Below are positions 26,542-34,283 of a stretch of 47,165 nt of DNA, piece after piece. Each line of letters starts with the position of its first letter. Position 1 is the stretch's first letter. This DNA comes from Spartobacteria bacterium (GTDB lineage: Bacteria; Verrucomicrobiota; Verrucomicrobiia; Chthoniobacterales; Chthoniobacteraceae). Under the pieces are notes generated by a model. The model was given only the letters and a program-made list of their open reading frames with translations. It searched no databases and was not told the origin of the DNA. The stretch covers positions 1 through 47,165 of the forward strand of contig JAJPJG010000024.1 in NCBI GenBank assembly GCA_021324395.1. Reading direction: 5' to 3'. Both the position numbers and the translations under genes were made by a program.

Positions 26542-27451
26542 ACAATCCAAATTCGGCGGCTGGGAACACAACCTCCAGCTCGCGAACGCCCAGGTGGAGC
26601 TGATTATCAGCCTCGACGTTGGCCCGCGCATTCTTTCCTACAAAACACCCGAGGGCGAAAACGTCTTTAAAAATTACCCGGAGCAGATGGGCAAAAGCGG
26701 CGAGACGAAATGGATGATCCGCGGCGGGCATCGTTTTTGGATCGCGCCGGAGGATGAAATTTTGAGCTACGTGCCGGACAACGCGCCGGTGAAACATGAG
26801 TTTCTTGGCGAAAACAGCATCAAACTGGTGAACACGGGGGTTGATCCGTGGAAAATCAAAAAGGAGATGACCGTCACGCTCGCGCCCGACAGCTCGCAAG
26901 CGACGATTTTGCATCGCGCGACAAACGAAAGCGATGCGCCGGTCGAAATCGCGACGTGGGGTTTAAGCGTGATGGCGCCCGGCGGACTCGAGATCATCCC
27001 GCTGCCGCCGCTCGGCGAGCACCCGCGCGATTTGCTGCCGAATCGCACGATGGTCATATGGCCTTACACCGACATGACCGACGAGCGCTGGCGGTTCGGC
27101 TGGAAATTCATCACGCTGCGTCAAACCGACAAAGGCGCACCGATGAAACTCGGTCTCGCGCACAAGGAACGATGGGTTGCGTATCTCATGCGTAACGCAC
27201 TTTTCGTAAAAACGTTTTCTTACGAAGAAGGCCGGATGTATCCGGACAACGGCTGCAATTTCGAGACATTCACCAATGATGAGATGCTGGAAATCGAGGC
27301 GCTCGGACCGCTGCAAAAGCTCGCGCCGGGCGAGAGCACCGAGCATACGGAGCGGTGGTATTTGCTCGATGTGCCGACGCAGCCGGATTCGCTAAAAGAG
27401 CGCGCACTGGCCGACTGGATTGAGCTGCAACTAAAGCGCGTCGGCTTGTAA
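26531..27451 (+). CDS. DUF4380-like protein with a probable galactose-mutarotase-type fold
   Basis: A protein of 306 residues from ATG 26531, overlapping mntR by 11 bp. It has the beta-sandwich alternation seen in mutarotase-like proteins: LIISLDVGPRILSYKTPEG near residue 25, GGHRFWIAPEDE near 65, HRATNESDAPVEIATWGLSVMAPGG near 130, and YPDNGCNFETFTNDEMLEIEALGPL near 235. The closest family I can name is DUF4380. Aldose epimerase or sugar-binding activity is possible, and conserved Glu and His residues are present, but no catalytic assignment is certain. There is no signal peptide, so it is cytoplasmic. The overlap implies cotranscription with mntR, though a role in metal balance is not evident. 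Confidence 0.7.
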   Translation: MHIKQSKFGGWEHNLQLANAQVELIISLDVGPRILSYKTPEGENVFKNYPEQMGKSGETKWMIRGGHRFWIAPEDEILSYVPDNAPVKHEFLGENSIKLVNTGVDPWKIKKEMTVTLAPDSSQATILHRATNESDAPVEIATWGLSVMAPGGLEIIPLPPLGEHPRDLLPNRTMVIWPYTDMTDERWRFGWKFITLRQTDKGAPMKLGLAHKERWVAYLMRNALFVKTFSYEEGRMYPDNGCNFETFTNDEMLEIEALGPLQKLAPGESTEHTERWYLLDVPTQPDSLKERALADWIELQLKRVGL

Positions 27452-27470
27452 ACAACTTGCTTTTAACAAA

Positions 27471-27947
27471 ATGAAAACAGCACTTTATGTTCTCTTCGCG
27501 CTCGCCGGCCTGAGCATGCTCGCGGGTTGTCAGACTGCGGAAATGCAGGCAGCGCAAGCGGCGCGCGTGGCAATGAACGACGCGATCAAGACCGAGCCGC
27601 AGGGCGATTACTACATCGGCCGCCGCTATTACAAAGTGGATTACAAATTCTGGGGCTTCGTGCGTCGCCCGGGCCAGCCGTGGGCCACGGCGAAGCTCGT
27701 GATGATGAATGAGCAGCAAAAACTCGCGCCGGACCGGCAGGGTGGAAAACTCGGCAGCGACCACGGCTACGAATACAAACTCTACGGACGCTTTTCCGGC
27801 GAGACGGTTTACGAACCGGCGAGCAACACTGTTTATCCGGAATTTGTGCTGACCGGCTATGAGTTGCGCTCGACGAATCCCCCGCCGATTCTCAGCACGG
27901 CGGGCTCAAACGATCCGTATCGTCGCATCATCGAGATGCCGCGCTAA
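27471..27947 (+). CDS. Small predicted lipoprotein of unknown function
   Basis: A protein of 158 residues with a signal peptide and lipobox (LSMLAGC, Cys20), so it should be anchored to a membrane by lipidation. The mature part includes DYYIGRRYYKVDYKFWGFVRRPG and a beta-rich region (GYEYKLYGRFSGETVYEPASN, YPEFVLTGYEL). I do not recognise the family. The gene starts 19 bp after the DUF4380-like gene and may be cotranscribed with it. Its stop overlaps the end of the convergent NTF2-like gene by 4 bp. Confidence 0.75.
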   Translation: MKTALYVLFALAGLSMLAGCQTAEMQAAQAARVAMNDAIKTEPQGDYYIGRRYYKVDYKFWGFVRRPGQPWATAKLVMMNEQQKLAPDRQGGKLGSDHGYEYKLYGRFSGETVYEPASNTVYPEFVLTGYELRSTNPPPILSTAGSNDPYRRIIEMPR

Positions 27948-28432
27948 TCGCGCCACTCGCCGATTCGCAGCTGCGGATTATCCACCCGCGTGAGCTGCCA
28001 ATCCCACGGCTTCCAGCTTTTGCGCGTCCACTCGAACGTGAACGGCTCACGCAAATCGTTGACCTCCTGCCTGGCATATTGCGCGAGCGCCGTGCCGTTG
28101 CCGTCGATTTTTAGATGCGCGGTGACGTTTCCCGTCGTGCCGGTGACTTCGCAACTGACGACTTCATTTTCAATGGAGAGCGCAAAGAACTGACGCAGCA
28201 CTTCGCTGCTTTCGCGAACTACAAATGCTTTGTCATGATTCCATCGGTCGCTGTATTTCGGATCGATAAAATCGGCGAATGCCTTCCAATGCCGCGCCTC
28301 GGCGGCATGAATGAAATGCGCGTGATGTTTGAGCACTTGCCGCTCCGGTTGCCAGAGCCACAAGTCGTAAAGCGCGGTCGCGACGATGACGAGGCTTGCC
28401 AGCGGCACGCTGATTCGGAATTTTGTGCTCAT
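27944..28432 (-). CDS. Membrane-anchored NTF2-like protein of unknown function
   Basis: A protein of 162 residues. The first 27 residues contain one hydrophobic segment (ISVPLASLVIVATALYDLWLW) that may be an uncleaved signal anchor. The rest resembles an NTF2/SnoaL-type domain: helices HHAHFIHAAEARHWKAFADF and LRQFFAL precede a strand-rich part (VVSCEVTGTTGNVTAHLKI, EPFTFEWTRKSWKPWDWQL). Such domains bind small molecules or act as dimerisation modules; no catalytic residues can be named. The start codon overlaps the start of the Nudix gene on the other strand by 2 bp. Confidence 0.65.
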   Translation of the reverse strand: MSTKFRISVPLASLVIVATALYDLWLWQPERQVLKHHAHFIHAAEARHWKAFADFIDPKYSDRWNHDKAFVVRESSEVLRQFFALSIENEVVSCEVTGTTGNVTAHLKIDGNGTALAQYARQEVNDLREPFTFEWTRKSWKPWDWQLTRVDNPQLRIGEWRD

Positions 28433-28895
28433 GCTCGAAAAATCGGAGATCCGTTACCGGCTGAATGTCGCGGCGATTTTGCAAAATCGCGACGGCAAAA
28501 TTCTCGTTTGTGAGCGGATCGATACGCATGGTGCGTGGCAATTTCCGCAGGGCGGAGTGGATGAAGGTGAAACGCTCGAGCAGGCGCTCGCGCGGGAATT
28601 GACCGAGGAAATTTCCCTACGACCAAAACACTACGAAGTGCTCGCGCGCAAAGGCCCGTATTGTTATCTCTACGGCGATGGCAAACTGAAAAAGGGCCAT
28701 CATGGAAAAGAGCAGTATTATTTTTTGGCAAAATTCACCGGCACGGAATCGGCGATTCGAGTCGCTACGGCGCACCCGGAATTCCGCGCGGCCAAATGGA
28801 TTCTGCCTCGCGAATTTGAAGCGAAGTGGCTGCCTGAAATGAAGCTCGAGGTCTATCGCACGGTGCTGCGCGATTTCTTCAGCGTTTCAATTTAG
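28431..28895 (+). CDS. Nudix hydrolase, RppH-like
   Basis: From ATG 28431 the protein has 154 residues, about the length of RppH. The Nudix box spans GGVDEGETLEQ...RELTEEISL and satisfies GX5EX7REUXEE; the usual last glycine is Ser. The preceding WQFPQGG and the N-terminal RLNVAAILQNRDGKILVCERID match RppH/ApaH-type Nudix enzymes that remove pyrophosphate from 5'-triphosphate RNA or cut dinucleoside polyphosphates. The ATG shares bases with the start codon of the opposite-strand gene (CATG), so its promoter must lie inside that gene. An earlier start at 28386 would overlap it further. Confidence 0.85.
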   Translation: MLEKSEIRYRLNVAAILQNRDGKILVCERIDTHGAWQFPQGGVDEGETLEQALARELTEEISLRPKHYEVLARKGPYCYLYGDGKLKKGHHGKEQYYFLAKFTGTESAIRVATAHPEFRAAKWILPREFEAKWLPEMKLEVYRTVLRDFFSVSI

Positions 28896-28961
28896 TTAGC
28901 ATGTGAATTGCTGGTTGACCTTTTCTTCGGCATCATTCAGAACGCTTTTTTCAGAATCATT

Positions 28962-29051
28962 ATGCTCACGCTCGGAATGTTTTCTCTTGTTTTCGCCGCC
29001 TTCATCGGTTGCGTTTGGTGGGCATGCAACAACGACGGAGATAACATTTAG
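28962..29051 (+). CDS. Possible small single-pass membrane protein (29 residues)
   Basis: The ATG at 28962 opens a 29-codon frame to TAG 29049-29051. The product is strongly hydrophobic in the middle (MLTLGMFSLVFAAFIGCVWW) and ends in a polar, acidic tail (ACNNDGDNI), the layout of a small inner-membrane protein. The frame is open back to the Nudix stop, and a TTG at 28908 would add another hydrophobic segment (LVDLFFGIIQNAFFRII). It lies 11 bp before the response-regulator gene. Support is only the hydrophobic pattern and position. Confidence 0.35.
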   Translation: MLTLGMFSLVFAAFIGCVWWACNNDGDNI

Positions 29052-29062
29052 TGATTTAATTT

Positions 29063-29800
29063 ATGCCTGATCACGAGGAAATGCAGTGGGTCAAATCCAC
29101 CGCGAATGAACTGAACAACCTCTTGCAGGTCATTACCGAGGCGAGTCAGTTTTTGCAGCGTTACACCGGCGGAAATCCGGACGCACAGCGATATTTTGAC
29201 ATGATGCGCAGCGCCATCGATCGCGCCGCGCAGCTTTCGCGCGCGATGCTCGACAGCAGCCAGGCGCAACCGCAGCAAACCGCCAGCGTGCATCCTTTCC
29301 CGCTGCCCGGCCAGTTTACCTCCGCGCCTGCGACGGAATCGAAAATGCCTTTTGCGAATGCCAGCCAGCAGCGCTTGGAACAGAGCGATATCAAAATTGC
29401 GAATCCGAACGGCCCGCGCGAATTGATCATGATTGTGGACGACGAAGACTTCGTGACGCTGCTCGCGCAACGCGTGCTCACCGACGAAGGCTACCGCGTC
29501 ATCACGGCAAAAGATGGTTTTCAAGCGCTCGAGATTTACAAAAAATTGCAGGATCAGATCCGACTTGTGATCCTCGATTTCACGATGCCGATCATGGACG
29601 GCTCGGAAGTTTTCAGCGAACTGCGTCTTATCAATCCGGCTGTGTCCGTCGTGTTGAGCAGCGGCTTTACAGAGCAGGACAAGCTGAAATGGATGCTCGC
29701 CAAAGGCCTGCGCGGTTTTATTCCCAAGCCTTACACGCAGCAAAAGCTGTTGCTGCAAGTCCGCTCCACGCTTGACGCGATCAAGCAGGAGCGCGCGTGA
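29063..29800 (+). CDS. Response regulator with an N-terminal degenerate histidine-kinase dimerisation domain
   Basis: A protein of 245 residues. The first 65 resemble a DHp/HisKA helical hairpin, but the H-box (AHxxNNLL in active hybrid kinases) reads STANELNNLLQVI, with Asn15 in the phospho-histidine position. A Pro/Ala-rich linker (about 70-110) leads to a complete receiver domain: acidic pair in MIVDDEDFV, phospho-acceptor Asp172 in LVILDFTMP, Ser in VLSSGF, and Lys in PKPYTQQKLLLQV. There is no kinase ATPase domain and no DNA-binding domain. It probably acts through protein contacts, perhaps dimerising by the N-terminal hairpin. It precedes two PilT-family ATPases (60-bp gap), so control of twitching or pilus retraction is likely. 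Confidence 0.82.
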   Translation: MPDHEEMQWVKSTANELNNLLQVITEASQFLQRYTGGNPDAQRYFDMMRSAIDRAAQLSRAMLDSSQAQPQQTASVHPFPLPGQFTSAPATESKMPFANASQQRLEQSDIKIANPNGPRELIMIVDDEDFVTLLAQRVLTDEGYRVITAKDGFQALEIYKKLQDQIRLVILDFTMPIMDGSEVFSELRLINPAVSVVLSSGFTEQDKLKWMLAKGLRGFIPKPYTQQKLLLQVRSTLDAIKQERA

Positions 29801-29860
29801 TCCGCTGCTGATCACATTCTCGCGAAGCTGGCATCGTTCTCGCTTTAGCAGTCCTGAGTT

Positions 29861-30940
29861 ATGGCCAGGATTGACTCATTTTTTAAATTCATGATCGAGC
29901 AGAATGCCTCGGACTTGCATCTGTCCACAGGCAATCAGCCGATGCTGCGCATTCACGGCGAACTCGTTCGCGTGGACGCGCCACCGTTGACTTCCGACGA
30001 CCTCAAGGCGCTCGTTTACGAAATCGCGCCTGAGACAAAAATCAAAGTGTTCGAGGAAAGCGGCGACGTCGATTTCGGCTACGAATATCCCGGTGTCGCG
30101 CGCTACCGCGCAAATTTTCTTAATCAAAAGCACGGCATCGCCGCGGTCTTTCGTTTGATTCCGAGCAAAGTGCTCACGTGCGAAGAACTCGGTCTGCCGC
30201 CGGTGCTCAAGCGATTCGCGATGCTGAAAAAAGGGCTCGTGCTCGTCACCGGGCCGACCGGCTCCGGTAAATCGACGACGCTCGCAGCGATGATCGACTA
30301 CGCCAATTTGCACCGCAAAGACCACATCATCACGGTCGAGGACCCGATCGAATTCGTGCACCGCTCGCAGCAATGCCTCGTCAACCAGCGCGAAGTCGGC
30401 TTGCACACGCGCTCGTTTGCATCGGCGCTCAAAGGCGCGTTGCGCGAAGATCCGGACATAGTTCTCGTCGGTGAAATGCGCGACCTGGAGACGATCGAGC
30501 TCGCGCTCACCGCGGCATCGACCGGTCACCTTGTTTTCGGAACGTTACACACATCCAACGCCGCGAAAACCATCGACCGCATCATCGACGTTTTTCCGAC
30601 GAACCAGCAAAACCAGATTCGCGCAGGCTTGAGTGAATCGCTCAAAGGCGTCGTCGCGCAGAACCTTTTCCGCCGCATTGACAAACCGGGGCGCTGCGCC
30701 GCGCTCGAAATTCTTGTGTGCGATAGCCCGATCGCAAACCTCATTCGCGAAGGCAAAACGCACCAAGTCGCCGGCATGATGCAGGTCGGCAAACGCAAGG
30801 GCAACCAGCCGCTCGACGACGCGATCATGGAGCACCTGCGCGCCGCGCGCATTGCGCCCGAGGAAGCTTACGAAAAAGCGACGGATCGGAAAAAATTCCG
30901 CGCGTTGTTGAAAGAACCGCCGGAAGATTTTGAGGACTAA
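29861..30940 (+). CDS. pilT: Twitching motility ATPase PilT
   Basis: A protein of 359 residues, typical for PilT. N-terminal motif NASDLHLSTGNQPMLRIHG; Walker A GPTGSGKST at residues 131-139; Asp box TVEDPIEFVH; Walker B DPDIVLVGEMRD; His box TGHLVFGTLHT. The C-terminal AIRNLIRE motif needed for retraction is represented by SPIANLIREGKTHQV. The hexameric motor drives type IV pilus retraction at the inner membrane. It is followed 5 bp later by a second PilT-family gene, so the two are cotranscribed and may form mixed complexes or share control. Confidence 0.95.
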   Translation: MARIDSFFKFMIEQNASDLHLSTGNQPMLRIHGELVRVDAPPLTSDDLKALVYEIAPETKIKVFEESGDVDFGYEYPGVARYRANFLNQKHGIAAVFRLIPSKVLTCEELGLPPVLKRFAMLKKGLVLVTGPTGSGKSTTLAAMIDYANLHRKDHIITVEDPIEFVHRSQQCLVNQREVGLHTRSFASALKGALREDPDIVLVGEMRDLETIELALTAASTGHLVFGTLHTSNAAKTIDRIIDVFPTNQQNQIRAGLSESLKGVVAQNLFRRIDKPGRCAALEILVCDSPIANLIREGKTHQVAGMMQVGKRKGNQPLDDAIMEHLRAARIAPEEAYEKATDRKKFRALLKEPPEDFED

Positions 30941-30945
30941 AAACT

Positions 30946-32139
30946 ATGCGACGCGCCGAGTTCGACACCATTTTAACATCGATGATGGAATCCCACCCGG
31001 GAGTTTCCGACCTCATCTTCGCCGTCGGCCGTCCGTTTCAAGTCGAGTCTTACGGTGAATTAAAACCGGTGGAAACACATCCGGATGTGCAGCGGCTGAC
31101 GCCGACGCAGACGGAAAAAATCGCGCTCAATATCGTCGGCGACGACCGCCGGTTGATCAAAGAGCTTTTGATGATGGGCTCATGCGATTGCAGCTACGTG
31201 TTAAATGATCGGTTGCGTTTTCGTGTTAACATTTTCAAGCAGCGCGGCAATTTTACGATCGTGATGCGCAAGCCGCAGTCGGAAATCCCGACGATGGCAT
31301 CGCTTGGGATGCAGCCGATTTTTCAGGACATCGCTCGCGAGAAAAACGGACTCATTCTCGTCACCGGCGCAACCGGCAGCGGCAAGACGACAACACTCAC
31401 CGCAATTTTAAACGAGATCAACGAGACACAAGCGGTGCATGTTGTAACACTCGAAGATCCAATCGAATTTGTGCATCGCCACAAAAACTGCACGTTCTCG
31501 CAGCGCGAACTCGGCTCCGACTTTGACGACTATCCCAGCGGCCTGCGCGCCGCTTTGCGACAGGCTCCGAAAGTGATTCTCGTTGGCGAAATGCGCGACC
31601 GCCAGACGGTCGAGATCGCGCTCACTGCTGCGGAAACAGGCCATCTCGTTTTAAGCACGCTGCACACGATTGACGCCGGCCAGGCGATCAACCGCATGCT
31701 CGGCATGTTCGAGCTTTCCGAAGAAACGCAACTCCGCCTGCGTCTTGCCGACACTGTGCGCTACATCGTCAGCCAGCGACTCGCGCCGAAGCGCGGCGGC
31801 GGTCGTTTGATGATTAACGAAATCATGGGCACGAACCTGCGCGTGCGCGAAACCATCGCATTTGGCGAAAACGAAAACCGCAGTTTTTACGACATTATTG
31901 AGGCGAGCGCGTCGTTCGGATGGCAAACGTTTGACCAATCCATCGGACGCGCCTACGAAGCCGATTTACTCACTGAGGAAACGGCTTATCTCTACGCGAC
32001 CAACAAAGGAAAAGTCAGTCGCGCCATCGATCTTTCGAAAAAACGCCGCGGCGTTGCCACGGATACCGCATCTGGTCTCCGGCTCGATTTGCCAAATCAA
32101 CCGGCATCGGAGCCGGCGCTCTCAATCGAACGCAAATAA
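30946..32139 (+). CDS. Second PilT/PilU-like twitching ATPase
   Basis: A protein of 397 residues. It has Walker A GATGSGKTT at about residues 141-149, Asp box VTLEDPIEFVHR, Walker B APKVILVGEMRDRQT and His box TGHLVLSTLHT. The N-terminus (FDTILTSMMESHPGVSDLIFAVG) is of PilT/PilU type. In place of a clear AIRNLIRE motif it reads NLRVRETIAFGENENRSF, as expected for PilU-like accessory ATPases. A C-terminal extension of about 50 residues (from KKRRGVATD) is Pro/Ser-rich. It probably helps PilT in retraction under load, as PilU does in proteobacteria. It lies between PilT and a pseudo-receiver gene. Confidence 0.9.
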   Translation: MRRAEFDTILTSMMESHPGVSDLIFAVGRPFQVESYGELKPVETHPDVQRLTPTQTEKIALNIVGDDRRLIKELLMMGSCDCSYVLNDRLRFRVNIFKQRGNFTIVMRKPQSEIPTMASLGMQPIFQDIAREKNGLILVTGATGSGKTTTLTAILNEINETQAVHVVTLEDPIEFVHRHKNCTFSQRELGSDFDDYPSGLRAALRQAPKVILVGEMRDRQTVEIALTAAETGHLVLSTLHTIDAGQAINRMLGMFELSEETQLRLRLADTVRYIVSQRLAPKRGGGRLMINEIMGTNLRVRETIAFGENENRSFYDIIEASASFGWQTFDQSIGRAYEADLLTEETAYLYATNKGKVSRAIDLSKKRRGVATDTASGLRLDLPNQPASEPALSIERK

Positions 32140-32140
32140 C

Positions 32141-32605
32141 ATGGAAATCCAAACTCGCTACGACGTTTTTGAGCCCGGCGACCAGACCGCGCTCGTCTGC
32201 ATCGACGAACCGGAAGTGCAACGCGCGGTGGTCGAGCAGCTCGGCTCGCTCGGTTACAAAATGCACACCGGCCTTTTCACCGAGGACATTTCGCTCAAGC
32301 TAAAGGCGCAGAGTTACGACATTGTTGTGGTTTACGAAAACTTCAACGACTCGATCCTCGAGGGAAACCCGGTGCTCATGGAAATCACGCGCATCCCGTC
32401 GCATCAGCGCCGCCAGCAATACGTCGTGCTCATTGGCACAAGCATGGTGACGAACGACGAGATGCAGGCGTTTCAGTTCAGCGTCGATCTGACGTTCAGC
32501 ATCTCTGACTTGAGCAACTTCGCGCCGGTGCTTCGGCGCGGTGTGGTGCGGCACAAGGAGTTCTACCGGAATTTTAGCGACTGTTTGCGAGTTTCAGGCG
32601 GTTAG
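32141..32605 (+). CDS. Pseudo-receiver-like protein of the pil cluster
   Basis: A protein of 154 residues from ATG 32141, one base after the preceding stop codon. Alternating strands and helices (TALVCIDEPEVQRAVVEQLG, YDIVVVYENFND, QYVVLIGTSMVTNDEMQAF) suggest a CheY-like fold. At the end of the third strand, where the phospho-acceptor Asp should be, the sequence has Tyr (DIVVVYEN), and the acidic pair of strand 1 is reduced to CIDEP. It is therefore a probable phosphorylation-independent receiver. Its position implies a role with the two ATPases, perhaps as an adaptor. No family name can be assigned with certainty. Confidence 0.6.
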   Translation: MEIQTRYDVFEPGDQTALVCIDEPEVQRAVVEQLGSLGYKMHTGLFTEDISLKLKAQSYDIVVVYENFNDSILEGNPVLMEITRIPSHQRRQQYVVLIGTSMVTNDEMQAFQFSVDLTFSISDLSNFAPVLRRGVVRHKEFYRNFSDCLRVSGG

Positions 32606-33435
32606 GCGGCTTCAATCGCCGAAAGCATTTCGACCGTCTGTCGCGCTGCACGCACGTTGTGCACGCGAAAAATCGAAGCGTCGCGCAGGATGCCGCTAAC
32701 GATGCATGCGACTGTGCCGGCATCGCGATTGCATGCTTCGCGGATATTTAACACCTCACCGATCACTGTTTTTCGCGAAACCGGCAGTAAAATCGGTCTC
32801 TCAAATTTTCGCAATCGCGCGAGCTCACGATAAATCTGCAGGTTGTCATCGCGTTGTTTCGCGAAGTCGATTCCCGGATCGATGATGATGCGCTCGCGCG
32901 GAACACCGGCGCGTTCAGCTGCGGTAATTTTCTCCGCAAAAAAGCTTTCGAGCGTCTCGAGAATATCGTCATAACGCACGTGCGTGTGCGGAATTTTCGG
33001 TTCGCCGACGCTGTGCATAATGACGAGCGCCACCCCGTATTGTGCGCAAATGAGCGCGTTTTCATCCGTCTGCAGCGCGCCGATATCATTTAAAATATCG
33101 CCGCCAAACGGGAGCGTCGCGCGCGCGACGCCGGGTCGCCAGGTATTGATGGAAAGCGGTGTTTCACCGAAATCGCTCGCAAGAAACTTTTCGATGAATG
33201 GGCAGAGTCGATCGATTTCCTCCTGCTCAGCCATCGCTGCGCGCTTCGTTCCGGCGCTTTCGCCGCCGACGTCGATAATGTCCGCGCCGCTTTGCGCGAG
33301 TTCGCGAGCATGCCTAAGCGCGCGATCGGTGTTCTCAATTCCGTCGCCCGAAAACGAATCGGCAACGAGATTGACGATGCCCATCACAAGCGGGCGCGTA
33401 ATCTCGATTGTAAAACGACGCGTTGTCAGTTTCAC
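32602..33435 (-). CDS. folP: Dihydropteroate synthase-like protein with altered active-site motifs
   Basis: A protein of 277 residues starting at GTG 33433-33435. The TIM-barrel pterin-binding plan is clear: MGIVNLVADSFSGDG (18-32), DIIDVGGES (52-60), ILNDIGAL, VIMHSVG, IIIDPGIDFAKQ, PVSRKTVIG and FRVHNV. Compared with E. coli FolP the TPDSFSDGG loop is changed, the Thr62-Arg63 pair is Ala61-Gly62, and Asp96 is Asn97 (SINTW). The catalytic or binding Lys of SRK, Asp of DPG and His of RVH are kept. DHPS joins a hydroxymethyl-pterin diphosphate to p-aminobenzoate in folate synthesis. It may be a diverged true FolP or a pterin-binding paralog. It overlaps the PHP phosphatase gene by 4 bp. Confidence 0.78.
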   Translation of the reverse strand: MKLTTRRFTIEITRPLVMGIVNLVADSFSGDGIENTDRALRHARELAQSGADIIDVGGESAGTKRAAMAEQEEIDRLCPFIEKFLASDFGETPLSINTWRPGVARATLPFGGDILNDIGALQTDENALICAQYGVALVIMHSVGEPKIPHTHVRYDDILETLESFFAEKITAAERAGVPRERIIIDPGIDFAKQRDDNLQIYRELARLRKFERPILLPVSRKTVIGEVLNIREACNRDAGTVACIVSGILRDASIFRVHNVRAARQTVEMLSAIEAA

Positions 33436-34223
33436 AACGGCACGGAAATGCGCTTTCGCTTTTCGAACGTGACCGTTTCTGTGTAGCCGACAGCACGCGC
33501 CAATTCGATCGCAGCGGCAAAGTCCGCGCCGACTTCCTCCGGCGCATGTGCGTCGGAATTGATGAGTAGCGGCACATTCGCTGCGTGTGCGAGCTCGAGA
33601 AATTCACGGCTTGGGTAAAACTCATGCACCGGCTTGCGCAGGCCGGCGGTGTTGATTTCAACAGCTACATTTTTCTCAGCCAGCGCCGTGATGCTCGGCT
33701 CATAAAAAGCGCGCAGATCGCCCTCGGGCTTGAATCCGAATTTTTTCGGCAAATCAGCGTGCGCAACAAAATCAAACAGGCCGCTGCGAATGCACTGCTC
33801 GTAAATTTTCCAGTAAGTTGCCCAAATTTCCGTGACCGGAATTTCGCGAAAACGGCCGATCCATTTCGGATTATCCACATCCCAGCCTGGCGCGATGTAA
33901 TGCACGCTGCCGATCAAAAAATCCCAATCGGCCATGCCCGCGAGCTTTTCGATCCACGCCTCACGACCTGCGATAAAGTCGCACTCGAGCCCGAGGCGAA
34001 TTTTGAGCTGCGGAAATTTTTCACGCGCGATCTGCACCAGTTCGATGTAGCGCGGCAATTCGTCGATGCCCATGCGCCAATCGTCGCAGGGCTCGGGCAT
34101 TGGGTTGTGATCCGCGAAACCGATTTCGCGCAAACCCTTTTCCAGAGCGGCTTGCGCGTAATCGGCCGGTTCGCCGCTCGCGTGTTTGCAGAGCGAAGTG
34201 TGCAGGTGAAAGTCGGCTGTCAT
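33432..34223 (-). CDS. PHP-domain histidinol-phosphatase family protein (HisJ-like)
   Basis: A protein of 263 residues with PHP metal-binding motifs: HLH at residues 6-8 (ADFHLHTSLCKHASGE), FADHNPMP, LGLECDFI, GSVHYIAPGW, FVAHADLPKKFG and LINSDAHAPEEVG near the C-terminus. The pattern and length match the HisJ/HisK branch that removes phosphate from L-histidinol phosphate, though related PHP enzymes act on other phosphoesters. No other histidine genes lie nearby. The start ATG 34221-34223 is 60 bp from the divergent pta gene, and folP follows with a GTGA overlap, so the two are translationally coupled. Confidence 0.82.
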   Translation of the reverse strand: MTADFHLHTSLCKHASGEPADYAQAALEKGLREIGFADHNPMPEPCDDWRMGIDELPRYIELVQIAREKFPQLKIRLGLECDFIAGREAWIEKLAGMADWDFLIGSVHYIAPGWDVDNPKWIGRFREIPVTEIWATYWKIYEQCIRSGLFDFVAHADLPKKFGFKPEGDLRAFYEPSITALAEKNVAVEINTAGLRKPVHEFYPSREFLELAHAANVPLLINSDAHAPEEVGADFAAAIELARAVGYTETVTFEKRKRISVPL

Positions 34224-34283
34224 CGAATCGTGGCGAGGTTAGGCTTGTGCCTGTTTTGCAAACGCATCAACGTAACGCCGACT

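Noticed and set aside
33585..34283. In-frame N-terminal extension of Pta giving a 585-residue protein.
   Set aside because: It would lie antisense to the PHP phosphatase gene, and its sequence has no Pta or P-loop/DRTGG character. The ATG at 34284 begins a typical Pta.
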